Assembly (NCBI GenBank): GCA_041591635.1
Contig: JBFHRO010000181.1
Coordinates: 1 to 6,643 of the forward strand
Reading direction: 5' to 3'
From: JACKOD01 sp041591635
Lineage (GTDB): Bacteria; Pseudomonadota; Gammaproteobacteria; Pseudomonadales; Oleiphilaceae
Length of the DNA: 6,643 bases
Under the pieces are notes generated by a model. That model ran no database searches, was not told the DNA's origin, and saw only the letters and a program-made list of their open reading frames with translations. This document shows positions 1-6,642 of the stretch, piece by piece; position 1 is the first letter of the stretch; each line of letters opens with the position of its first letter. The position numbers and the translations under genes were made by a program.

Positions 1-1
1 C

Positions 2-1696
2 CTGCTTGAAAACGGCGCCAACACCTCGTTTCTGAACCAGTTTTATCGCGATGACGACCCGCAAGCCTTACGCCAAGGGATGCCGATTCAAGCGCCGCCG
101 CAAAATCCGTGCGACGTCACCAAAACCCACCGGGCGGCTCCCCCCATGCATCTTCACAGTGGACGAAGTGGTGCCGCACTGCTCAATGCCGTGATCGCAC
201 CACCGGCCCAGAGCATGGCTACGAGCAGCTGTTTTGACATTGAAAAGCGCCCACCTCATGCCGCGGATTATGTGCCAGTTCAAAGTCCGGCAGCTCCATC
301 AACCATTGTAGGACGATGGCATCCCCTGCCGGACACGGCCCTGCCCTTACTGGCGGAACAACTGGCACGCCCCTGCAGCTGGTCACAGACAAGCCTGGAC
401 CACCGCCAGCGTGTCATTCATCGTCTCGCCAATGCGCTGTGGCAATCACGATCCGCACTGTTAGCCCTGCTCGTTCATGAAGCCGGCAAAACCCTCACCG
501 ATGCCTGTGCAGAACTGCGCGAACTGCTGGCGTTCTGCGACTATTACCCGCGTCAACTGCGCCGCCTCTGTCGCTTCGCGGCGGATATTGATCAGTGTAA
601 CGGTGAAAGCAATCACCACGGATTGCAAGCCAAGGGTACTCTGGCGTGCATCAGCCCCTGGAACTTCCCTCTGGCGATTTTCGGCGGGCAGATCATCGCC
701 GCCTTGATCACCGGCAATCGGGTCGTTGCCAAACCCTCCAGCCTGACTCCGTTGATCAGCCACTATTTTTGCGAGCTGTGTTATCAAAGTGGCGTCCCAC
801 GCGATGCCTTGCACCTGCTGTTGGCCTCTGGTGCACAAATGCAGCATGTCATTGGCCAAAATCACTTCGATGCCATTGCTTTTACCGGCGCGACCGACAC
901 GGCGCTCGGCATTGCGCAAGCCCTCGCCCAAAAAGGCCAAGGCTTCCCGCATTTTATTGCCGAAACCGGTGGCATCAACGCCATGATTGTCGATGACACG
1001 GCACTGCCTGAACAGGTCATAGCGGATGCGCTCACAGGCGCGTTCAATAGTGCCGGTCAACGATGCTCTGCGACCCGATTGCTACTGGTGCCCGAACATG
1101 GTTTCGAAAACTATTGGGAAAAAATTGCCGCAGCCCTGGATACCCTGACCCTGGGCCACCCCGCCGCGCCGAACACGCACCTTGGCCCAATGATCAGTGC
1201 CCAGGCCCGCGAAAGCATTCGCAAGCACATCAAGGCCGCTCTCTATGACACGCATCAGGCCCAAGCCTGCGAGTTGCCCGGCTATTACCAGTCACCCACA
1301 CTTGTTTTCGCACCAGACTGGCAAACTCACGCAACCGAAGTCTTCGGCCCGGTGCTGCACATTGCCGGATATCCTGCCGGCGAATTCAAAACCTGCATCG
1401 ACCAGATCAACCGCCTGGGGTACGGGTTGACAGGCGCCATTCATAGCCGATTGGAGGCGCACAGAGAGTACGCGAGAAACCAGTTCCATGTTGGTAACCT
1501 GTATATTAACCGTAATCAGATAGGAGCAGTTCCTGGCAGCCAGCCCTTTGGCGGCGCAAGACTATCAGGCAGTGGAGCCAAAGCCGGAGGGCCATTTTAT
1601 CTATTGAATTTCGTTCAGGAGAAAACCGTTACCGAAAACCTGATGGCCTGTGGTGGCAATCTGGACATCTTTGGCCGGCCTTCAGGCCACCGATAG
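2..1696 (+). CDS. putA: Bifunctional proline dehydrogenase / L-glutamate gamma-semialdehyde (P5C) dehydrogenase PutA, C-terminal part (5' end outside window)
   Basis: PutA oxidises proline to P5C (FAD domain) and then to glutamate (NAD+ aldehyde dehydrogenase domain). The frame is open from base 2. Its first residues, LLENGANTSF, are the signature at the end of the proline dehydrogenase domain, so the ATG at 80 is internal and not the start. 564 residues are visible. After a Pro/Ala-rich linker comes a complete aldehyde dehydrogenase fold: SPWNFPLAIF (about residue 218; Asn of the oxyanion hole), FTGATDTA, the general-base Glu in AETGG (about 321), the nucleophilic Cys in GQRCSATR (about 355), EVFGPV and QPFGG. 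The end (KAGGP, then TVTEN and GGN) follows directly on the catalytic domain, so the roughly 200-residue C-terminal extension of E. coli-type PutA is missing. That suits the short class, which usually also lacks the N-terminal DNA-binding domain; this cannot be checked here. The stop codon lies inside the 3' end of the convergent GGDEF-EAL gene. Confidence 0.96.
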   Translation: MLENGANTSFLNQFYRDDDPQALRQGMPIQAPPQNPCDVTKTHRAAPPMHLHSGRSGAALLNAVIAPPAQSMATSSCFDIEKRPPHAADYVPVQSPAAPSTIVGRWHPLPDTALPLLAEQLARPCSWSQTSLDHRQRVIHRLANALWQSRSALLALLVHEAGKTLTDACAELRELLAFCDYYPRQLRRLCRFAADIDQCNGESNHHGLQAKGTLACISPWNFPLAIFGGQIIAALITGNRVVAKPSSLTPLISHYFCELCYQSGVPRDALHLLLASGAQMQHVIGQNHFDAIAFTGATDTALGIAQALAQKGQGFPHFIAETGGINAMIVDDTALPEQVIADALTGAFNSAGQRCSATRLLLVPEHGFENYWEKIAAALDTLTLGHPAAPNTHLGPMISAQARESIRKHIKAALYDTHQAQACELPGYYQSPTLVFAPDWQTHATEVFGPVLHIAGYPAGEFKTCIDQINRLGYGLTGAIHSRLEAHREYARNQFHVGNLYINRNQIGAVPGSQPFGGARLSGSGAKAGGPFYLLNFVQEKTVTENLMACGGNLDIFGRPSGHR

Positions 1697-4141
1697 CATT
1701 TTGGAAAAGTTCATGGGCAGGTCAAGCGGGTTGACCGGACGTGAGAAATAAAAACCCTGCCCATAATCACAGCCAAGCTCACGCATCTTCTGCACCTGGC
1801 TTTTGGTTTCAAGCCCCTCAACCACGATCTTGAGCGACAGCGCTCGCGCCAGACTGACTATGGCTTTCACGATGTGAATGCTTTGCTCATCGCGCTCCAT
1901 TTCCAGCACAAAACCACGGTCAATCTTGATAACATCGATAGGAAATTTGCGCAGGTAGGCCAAAGAGGAGTAGCCGGTACCGAAATCGTCGAGTGAGATC
2001 TTTATTCCCAGTTGACGAATTTCGTTGAGCATCTGAATGCTTCGGTCTTCATCCTTGAGCAAAATGCTTTCGGTGATTTCCACTTCTACCTTGGCCGGAT
2101 CAATGCGATAGCGACCAATCGCATCTTTCAGATCCTTGAGCGGATCTCCCAGGGCCATGTGCTGACCAGAAATATTCACTGCAATCGAGCAGTGGCTAAA
2201 CATGCGAGACTCCTGCCAAATGCTCAATTGATGGCAAGTTTCCATAACCGTATAGCGCCCCAGTTCGGTAATCAGCCCAGTGTCTTCTGCAACGGGTATG
2301 AATTGCGCCGGCGACACTACACCTTTCTCCGGATGAAGCCAGCGGATCAAGGCCTCCACTCCGGCAACAGCGCCGCTGGCCAGATCGACTTTGGGTTGAT
2401 AGTCAAGATAAAACTGATTTTGTTTCAACGCCTTGCGCAGCTCTGTCTCTATTTCGATACGCCGCGCCACAGCGGAGTTCATGGCTTTGGTAAAAAACTG
2501 ATAGTTATTCTTGCCCTTCTGCTTGGCCTCATACATAGCCAAATCGGCGTTCTTGATCAGGTTCTCGGCAGTCAAACCGTCAACGGGATACATTGCAATA
2601 CCGATACTGGCGCCCACAGTGACCTCCCGGTTCTGTACCAGGAAAGGCTTGGAAATCACATCAATGATTCGCTGTGCCACCGCCGATGCCTGGTGTGCCT
2701 GACGCAGGTCACTGAGCAGTACCGTGAATTCATCGCCCCCCAGACGCACCACCATCCGGTTGGGGTTGATAGGGTCATCCTCATCGGCCTGACGGGAAAT
2801 CACATCGGCATCGCGCAGTGAACTTTCCAGCCGGCGAGCGGCATCTTTAAGCAAACCATCGCCGGCCTGGTGCCCGAAAACGTCGTTCACATACTTGAAA
2901 TTATCCAGATCAATAAAAAGCAAGCCCAAGGCGCTGCTGGTTCTCTCACAACTCTTAAGGGCTTTTTCAAGGCAAATATTGAAAGTTTCCCGGTTGGGCA
3001 AACCGGTAAGCGTATCGTAGTAGGCCAGTGTATTGACCTTTTCGGTGCTTCTGGCCAGGCTTCCGCTCATATCGCGAAAATCCGCTGCCAGCTCGGCCAG
3101 TTCGTCATTGCCCAAAAAGGTAACGTCCTGCTCCAGATGGCCATCCTTGAAGCGCTGTATCATTCGCCGCAAGTGATTGATCGGACTGACAAGGTTCGCG
3201 TTTATCTGCTGATAGATAAGCGCGATTGAAAATACGATCGTACACACCACAATCCAGAAGAAGTAGCCTCCCAGCTCTTTGGCTGAGGCCTCAACCACGG
3301 ATTCAGGTACGGCACCGACCAGAAAAAGCGAATCGCTGATACGTTTGAACCCGGCATAAAGCCGCTTGTTTTCAACCTCCATCTGACGGATGTTGGCCAT
3401 TCGCCCTGATATGATGGCTTTCATCGCGGCTTCGCCATCACCAAAAAAAGCATCACTGGTGGCGTAATAAATCCGGCCCTGATTATTCACAAGATAGAAG
3501 TAGCCCTTCTGACCCTTAGCGGCCTCGGTCATCGACTGCAAAATCGAGTCGAGAGCAAATGCGAGCATGAAATAGCCGCTGCTGGCTGGAATGGTTCCCA
3601 GCGGTTCGGTGGTCGCCTTGCGAAACCGGACCATTTTTGCCAACACATAATCCAGTCCGACAGTGCCATCGGGTAAGGTCACCTTGTGCAATTCGCCATG
3701 CACTTCCAGTTCATGCTCCAGCATGGTACGAATCAGAGGTGTTCGATCAAGGTTGCCACGCTCAAGCGAAATCAACACCTTCAGGTCTTCGGTACCATCG
3801 GGCAAAAAAATCCGGATGTCGTGAATGTTATCATTGGCGAGCTGATAATCGCGAAGCTGTCCAATCAAGGCGCGATGAATCAGCTGATAACGCGCCAGTT
3901 CATCGGCGGTCACATAACGGCGAAAAAGATCGGATGCGCTCAGAAGCTCAAGGTTACCACTGGTACTGTCAATCTGATTCTGCAAATTGCCGGCAACCTG
4001 CTCCATCGCCGTATCCATCTGATTGGTAGCGACGCGAAAATTATGTGTGAGAATATACAGATACGCCAATCCTCCCAGTAAAACCATAGGAATCACACTG
4101 GTTGGCAACAGCAGCAGCAGTATTTTTGACCGAAGTTTCAA
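1682..4141 (-). CDS. MbaA-like transmembrane c-di-GMP enzyme: Cache-like periplasmic sensor, HAMP, GGDEF and EAL domains
   Basis: An 819-aa inner-membrane protein predicted to make and/or degrade c-di-GMP. TM1 is at about 6-31. A periplasmic region (about 33-290) has double-Cache-like features such as GYFYLVNNQGRIYYATS (213-229). TM2 is at about 293-311 and HAMP at about 312-366 (SPI at 319-321, DEL at 346-348). The GGDEF domain (about 370-550) has IDLDNFK (410-416) and an intact GGDEF (468-472). The EAL domain (about 563-810) has EAL (596-598), Asn in AVNIS (656), EITES (688-692), DDFGTGYSSL (718-727), Lys739, Glu775 and Gln795, so both active sites look complete. Residues 451-465 form an insertion between an RxxD (443-446) and GGDEF. 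The start is TTG at 4141, with GGGAG 9 nt upstream, 13 bp after the polyamine-binding-protein gene; the next Met lies inside TM1. The pairing with that gene matches V. cholerae nspS-mbaA. The EAL motifs predict phosphodiesterase activity; the net direction is unknown. Confidence 0.93.
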   Translation of the reverse strand: MKLRSKILLLLLPTSVIPMVLLGGLAYLYILTHNFRVATNQMDTAMEQVAGNLQNQIDSTSGNLELLSASDLFRRYVTADELARYQLIHRALIGQLRDYQLANDNIHDIRIFLPDGTEDLKVLISLERGNLDRTPLIRTMLEHELEVHGELHKVTLPDGTVGLDYVLAKMVRFRKATTEPLGTIPASSGYFMLAFALDSILQSMTEAAKGQKGYFYLVNNQGRIYYATSDAFFGDGEAAMKAIISGRMANIRQMEVENKRLYAGFKRISDSLFLVGAVPESVVEASAKELGGYFFWIVVCTIVFSIALIYQQINANLVSPINHLRRMIQRFKDGHLEQDVTFLGNDELAELAADFRDMSGSLARSTEKVNTLAYYDTLTGLPNRETFNICLEKALKSCERTSSALGLLFIDLDNFKYVNDVFGHQAGDGLLKDAARRLESSLRDADVISRQADEDDPINPNRMVVRLGGDEFTVLLSDLRQAHQASAVAQRIIDVISKPFLVQNREVTVGASIGIAMYPVDGLTAENLIKNADLAMYEAKQKGKNNYQFFTKAMNSAVARRIEIETELRKALKQNQFYLDYQPKVDLASGAVAGVEALIRWLHPEKGVVSPAQFIPVAEDTGLITELGRYTVMETCHQLSIWQESRMFSHCSIAVNISGQHMALGDPLKDLKDAIGRYRIDPAKVEVEITESILLKDEDRSIQMLNEIRQLGIKISLDDFGTGYSSLAYLRKFPIDVIKIDRGFVLEMERDEQSIHIVKAIVSLARALSLKIVVEGLETKSQVQKMRELGCDYGQGFYFSRPVNPLDLPMNFSKMLSVA

Positions 4142-4150
4142 ACGGTGGCG

Positions 4151-4155
4151 CTCCC
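4151..4155 (-). promoter_or_regulatory. Shine-Dalgarno site of the GGDEF-EAL gene, overlapping the upstream stop codon
   Basis: GGGAG on the minus strand lies 9 nt before the TTG codon at 4141 and shares its first base with the TAG stop of the polyamine-binding-protein gene (4155-4157). It is the only purine-rich site near this start, supports the TTG choice and suggests translational coupling of the two genes. Confidence 0.65.
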
Positions 4156-5288
4156 TAATTGCTGACTTCGGAGAAATACTGGTTGCGCAGACGCACCCCC
4201 TTGGGAGACAAGGGGTGGAAGATTTCCGAGCGCTTCAACACCTCCAGGTCCGGAAATATGGCCGAGTTGTTCAAATAAACCTCATCAAGATGTTGTTTGG
4301 CTTCACTCACGGTGGTTGCCGTGCTGGTGGCCTCTGTCAGTTTGGCTGCGTTGCGTGGATCGAACAGGAAATTGATAAATTTGTGAGCCGCCGCCTTTTG
4401 AGCCGAAGCCGCCATGACCGCGATATAGTCGACCCACAAATTGGTTCCCTCTAAAGGCAACACATAGCTGATATTGGGATCGTGCTGGCGCAGCAACTGC
4501 ACATCGCCACTGTACGCCATGGCCATCCAGATGGGGCCGGTGATAATTTCAGAATCGGCGCCCAGTTGCAGATAAGAGTAATCGCGCACAAACGGCTTTT
4601 GTTTGAGCAACAACTCGTGGGCCGCTTTGAGTTCGCCGGAATTTTCCGAATTGATCGAGTAACCAAGGTACTTCAGGGCCATTCCCATCGTATCCCTCGA
4701 GTCATCGATCATAAGAATTCGCTTGTGCAACTCAGGCCTGGGGTTAAAAAGATCGCTCCAACTGGTCACACTACCGTCAACCTTGTCTTTACGGTAAGCA
4801 ATTCCCAGTGTGCCCCAGTATAGCGGCAGCGCATGGGTTATCGCTTCTTTGTAGAAGTCGAGCCATTGCTGGTCAATTCTGTGTTGATTGGGAATGACGC
4901 TGTAATCCAGAGGCGTCAGCCAACCCAAGGGAATGTAGGAATAGAGTGAAATCCCTGAAGTAATGACCAGATCAATCCCTTTGCCTTCGGTAGCCAGAAG
5001 AAATTCGTCTTTGAGTTCGTCGGTTTCGTAGTGGGTTTGCTCTACCCGTATTCCAGTCTGCCTCTCAAAATCATCAAGGACGTCCTGACTCATATAGTCG
5101 GCCCAATTGTAGAGCACCAGCCGTTCTTTAGGAGCTTCTGTCGTTGTCGCCCTGGCAGCGATTTCACCGGTCGCCACGGTTTGCGCTTGCACCACGGTGA
5201 TAGTCATGAACATAATCGATGCAATGACCGCAAGCGACCAGCGCATTTGCATAGCTGCAAACACCGTTACAGACACTGTTGAGTTCAT
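4155..5288 (-). CDS. NspS-like periplasmic polyamine-binding protein (PotD/PotF family), probable sensor partner of the downstream GGDEF-EAL protein
   Basis: A 377-aa solute-binding protein. A hydrophobic signal segment (about 18-34) precedes a likely cleavage site near VQA-Q (33-36). The mature part follows the PotD/PotF pattern: LVLYNWADYM (57-66), GIDLVITSG (104-112), LYWGTLGIAY (156-165), TSWSDLF (175-181), IDDSRD (194-199), GTNLWVDYIA (281-290) and FINFLFDP (304-311). Against E. coli PotD, recalled from memory, Trp62, Asp64, Asp196, Asp199, Trp285 and Asp287 match ligand-binding positions, while three pocket aromatics seem altered. The start was set at ATG 5288, with GGGAG 8 nt upstream. 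A GTG at 5369 would overlap the PilZ gene and put 27 residues before this Met. ATG 5252 would give a shorter signal peptide but has no clear ribosome site. No permease or ATPase gene is adjacent; instead a membrane GGDEF-EAL gene follows after 13 bp, as in nspS-mbaA. A role in transport with distant partners cannot be excluded. Confidence 0.92.
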   Translation of the reverse strand: MNSTVSVTVFAAMQMRWSLAVIASIMFMTITVVQAQTVATGEIAARATTTEAPKERLVLYNWADYMSQDVLDDFERQTGIRVEQTHYETDELKDEFLLATEGKGIDLVITSGISLYSYIPLGWLTPLDYSVIPNQHRIDQQWLDFYKEAITHALPLYWGTLGIAYRKDKVDGSVTSWSDLFNPRPELHKRILMIDDSRDTMGMALKYLGYSINSENSGELKAAHELLLKQKPFVRDYSYLQLGADSEIITGPIWMAMAYSGDVQLLRQHDPNISYVLPLEGTNLWVDYIAVMAASAQKAAAHKFINFLFDPRNAAKLTEATSTATTVSEAKQHLDEVYLNNSAIFPDLEVLKRSEIFHPLSPKGVRLRNQYFSEVSN

Positions 5289-5301
5289 CCTCCCTGCTCC
5301 C
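5289..5301 (-). promoter_or_regulatory. Double Shine-Dalgarno-like tract that decides the start of the polyamine-binding-protein gene
   Basis: On the minus strand GGGAG (5297-5301) and GGAGG (5289-5293) precede the ATG at 5288. The distal copy has normal 8-nt spacing; the proximal copy touches the start codon and is too close to be used. It supports ATG 5288 over the GTG at 5369 or the ATG at 5252. Confidence 0.6.
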
Positions 5302-5356
5302 GTAAGCTCTTGCACCACTTGTCCCCCTCTTCCCTGCACACCAGTTGCGTCATTTA

Positions 5357-5749
5357 CTATGCCAACCACCGCGCAACTGTCTCTTTCCAGTCCACAATCG
5401 CAGTACCATCCGACTCGAACAGCATAAATCCGGCTATGTGCTGATCATTTTCATCATCCAGGCGCACCCAGCGAACTTCTGCCATCAAGGTGTAACGCCG
5501 TTCATGCCCGGGAAAATCCAGCAACACCGGAAGTATAGCTCCCTGTGGTATTTTTTCTGGCAATCTGACTCGAACGCCGTTGGTCGAGAAATCCATCAAT
5601 TCGCAAGCAATCACGCGCGCCTGCGATCCCTCCTGCGGAACAGCGGCTTCTATCTCCACATACAGGCGACCGAGGCTGCTCAATCGTTCTTCTGTACGCT
5701 GGTTGTCCTGCGGCAGATCCACGCTATATTCCCCCCAGCGGTAAGCCAT
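5357..5749 (-). CDS. Small PilZ-domain protein, probable c-di-GMP receptor
   Basis: A 130-aa soluble protein with no signal peptide or membrane segment, essentially a single PilZ domain. The two c-di-GMP-binding signatures appear to be present: RTEER (18-22) as the RxxxR motif, and DFSTNG (53-58) as the (D/N)xSxxG motif, followed by a beta-rich stretch and a terminal segment (IAGFMLFESDG, then W121) typical of the fold. The RxxxR assignment is less certain than the DxSxxG one because the residues after it are atypical. It starts at ATG 5749, with AAAGGA 11 nt upstream, 44 bp after the DUF1631-like gene, and ends 68 bp before the polyamine-binding-protein gene. Its place upstream of a polyamine-sensor/c-di-GMP-enzyme pair suggests it could read out the c-di-GMP they control; that link is inferred from gene order only. 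The output target is unknown. Confidence 0.87.
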   Translation of the reverse strand: MAYRWGEYSVDLPQDNQRTEERLSSLGRLYVEIEAAVPQEGSQARVIACELMDFSTNGVRVRLPEKIPQGAILPVLLDFPGHERRYTLMAEVRWVRLDDENDQHIAGFMLFESDGTAIVDWKETVARWLA

Positions 5750-5760
5750 GGCATTGATGT

Positions 5761-5766
5761 TCCTTT
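5761..5766 (-). promoter_or_regulatory. Shine-Dalgarno site of the PilZ gene
   Basis: AAAGGA on the minus strand lies 11 nt before the ATG at 5749, slightly long spacing. An ATG 5 nt upstream of that start is closer to the site but out of frame and opens no family-like protein, so 5749 is kept. Confidence 0.45.
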
Positions 5767-5793
5767 GTAATCACCAGGTTATCAACCACAACA

Positions 5794-6642
5794 TCAGTAC
5801 TCATCCCGAATTTTTCCAACCACTTTGACCAGGGCATCTGAAAAGTCTTCTCCCTCGCTGAGAATTCGTACGCGATCAGCAACAAGCCGCTCAATCAGTT
5901 CGTGGCATGATATTTCGTGGCGTTGCAGCCCAACCCGGTCAACAAAAATGAACTTCTGGGTCGCCAGCATGCGTACTGCCAATTTCATCCTTAGCGGTGC
6001 TGGCTCACGAAACTCAAGCCAAGCTCCCAGTTTCAGAGAATCCACACGAGCGCGCGCCGCCAGCTCCATCTCGTGGTGCCGATGTCTTGCCGCTTCAGCA
6101 CGCCGAGTCTCTTCAGCCTCCGCCGTTCTTGCAGCTTCCTGAGCGATGAGTAATGCTTCCTCTTCCATTGCCTGCTGCCTGGCACGCTGCTGGGCTTCTG
6201 CCGCCTTCTGGGCCAACTCCTGAGCCAGTCGCAGCCGCTGAACTTCCAGCGCCGCTTTCTCTCTCGCTTTGCGTCGCGCATCAATTTGCGCCAAGGCAAC
6301 CTTGCTTAAACCTCGTTCAATATCACTTACCACGTCCAGTATAGAGTAAACGGGGGGGAGTGGTTTTAAAACGCCGTCGCGCAACCAGCGTTCCAGTTGG
6401 CCTCCCGGCACTATCGCCGATTTCATTCCTGCCTGATTTACCAGTAAAAACTCATTGGTCGGCTCAAGATATCGCGCAACCATTACACGCCCTGGTGCGC
6501 CCGGAGCAGCCTGGAGATACCACTTGGAACAACAGCTGGCAACCAGGGTCGAACTGGCTTTCTCTGACTTGACCTGCTCAAACTCACAGTGAATCGGCTC
6601 AAAGGGATTTTTATCTACCTTCTGCTCCTGGATTTCAGCCAC
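5794..6642 (-). CDS. DUF1631-like protein, C-terminal part (5' end outside window), two similar beta-domains around a coiled coil
   Basis: The frame is open to the right edge. The first codon there is GTG, but no ribosome site can be seen and the protein probably continues upstream, so it is treated as partial. 282 residues are visible. The last ~80 (SLKLGAWLEF, LRMKLAV, KFIFVDRVGLQ, then a final helix) resemble the C-terminal end of DUF1631 proteins as I remember them; function is unknown to me. Residues 38-95 look like a diverged second copy of 205-261: W41/W208, R52/R218, A56/A222, F65/F231, V68/V234, G72/G238, L83/L249 and L87/L253 match, without gaps from residue 52 on. Between them, about 105-200, is an Ala/Glu/Arg/Gln-rich, strongly charged stretch expected to form a coiled coil. 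No membrane segment is visible. The PilZ gene follows after 44 bp, so the two may be co-transcribed. Confidence 0.72.
   Translation of the reverse strand: MAEIQEQKVDKNPFEPIHCEFEQVKSEKASSTLVASCCSKWYLQAAPGAPGRVMVARYLEPTNEFLLVNQAGMKSAIVPGGQLERWLRDGVLKPLPPVYSILDVVSDIERGLSKVALAQIDARRKAREKAALEVQRLRLAQELAQKAAEAQQRARQQAMEEEALLIAQEAARTAEAEETRRAEAARHRHHEMELAARARVDSLKLGAWLEFREPAPLRMKLAVRMLATQKFIFVDRVGLQRHEISCHELIERLVADRVRILSEGEDFSDALVKVVGKIRDEY

Noticed and set aside
461..1060. 199-codon minus-strand open frame inside putA
   Set aside because: It lies opposite the conserved aldehyde dehydrogenase domain, which explains the base composition; no family motif.
1677..1688. GGCC-TTCA-GGCC hairpin at the putA/GGDEF-EAL junction as a terminator
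   Set aside because: The stem is only 4 bp, there is no proper T-run after it on either strand, and it lies in coding sequence.
2012..2821. 269-codon plus-strand open frame opposite the GGDEF-EAL gene
   Set aside because: It is the mirror of a strongly conserved EAL/GGDEF coding sequence; the translation has no recognisable family pattern.
3637..4081. Two overlapping plus-strand frames of about 130 codons opposite the sensor domain
   Set aside because: They overlap each other in different frames and lie within a clearly coding minus-strand gene.
4155..5288. Plain ABC transporter binding protein of a polyamine uptake operon
   Set aside because: No permease or ATPase gene is visible on either side; the adjacent gene is a membrane c-di-GMP enzyme. 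Distant transporter genes cannot be excluded from this window.
4155..5369. Longer form of the polyamine-binding protein from GTG 5369
   Set aside because: It would overlap the PilZ gene by 13 bp and put 27 non-signal-like residues before MNSTV; the ATG at 5288 has a good ribosome site.
5777..5787. GGTT-ATC-AACC inverted repeat upstream of the PilZ gene as an operator
   Set aside because: Four-base arms with a 3-nt spacer are too short to stand out from chance, and no convincing promoter elements accompany it.
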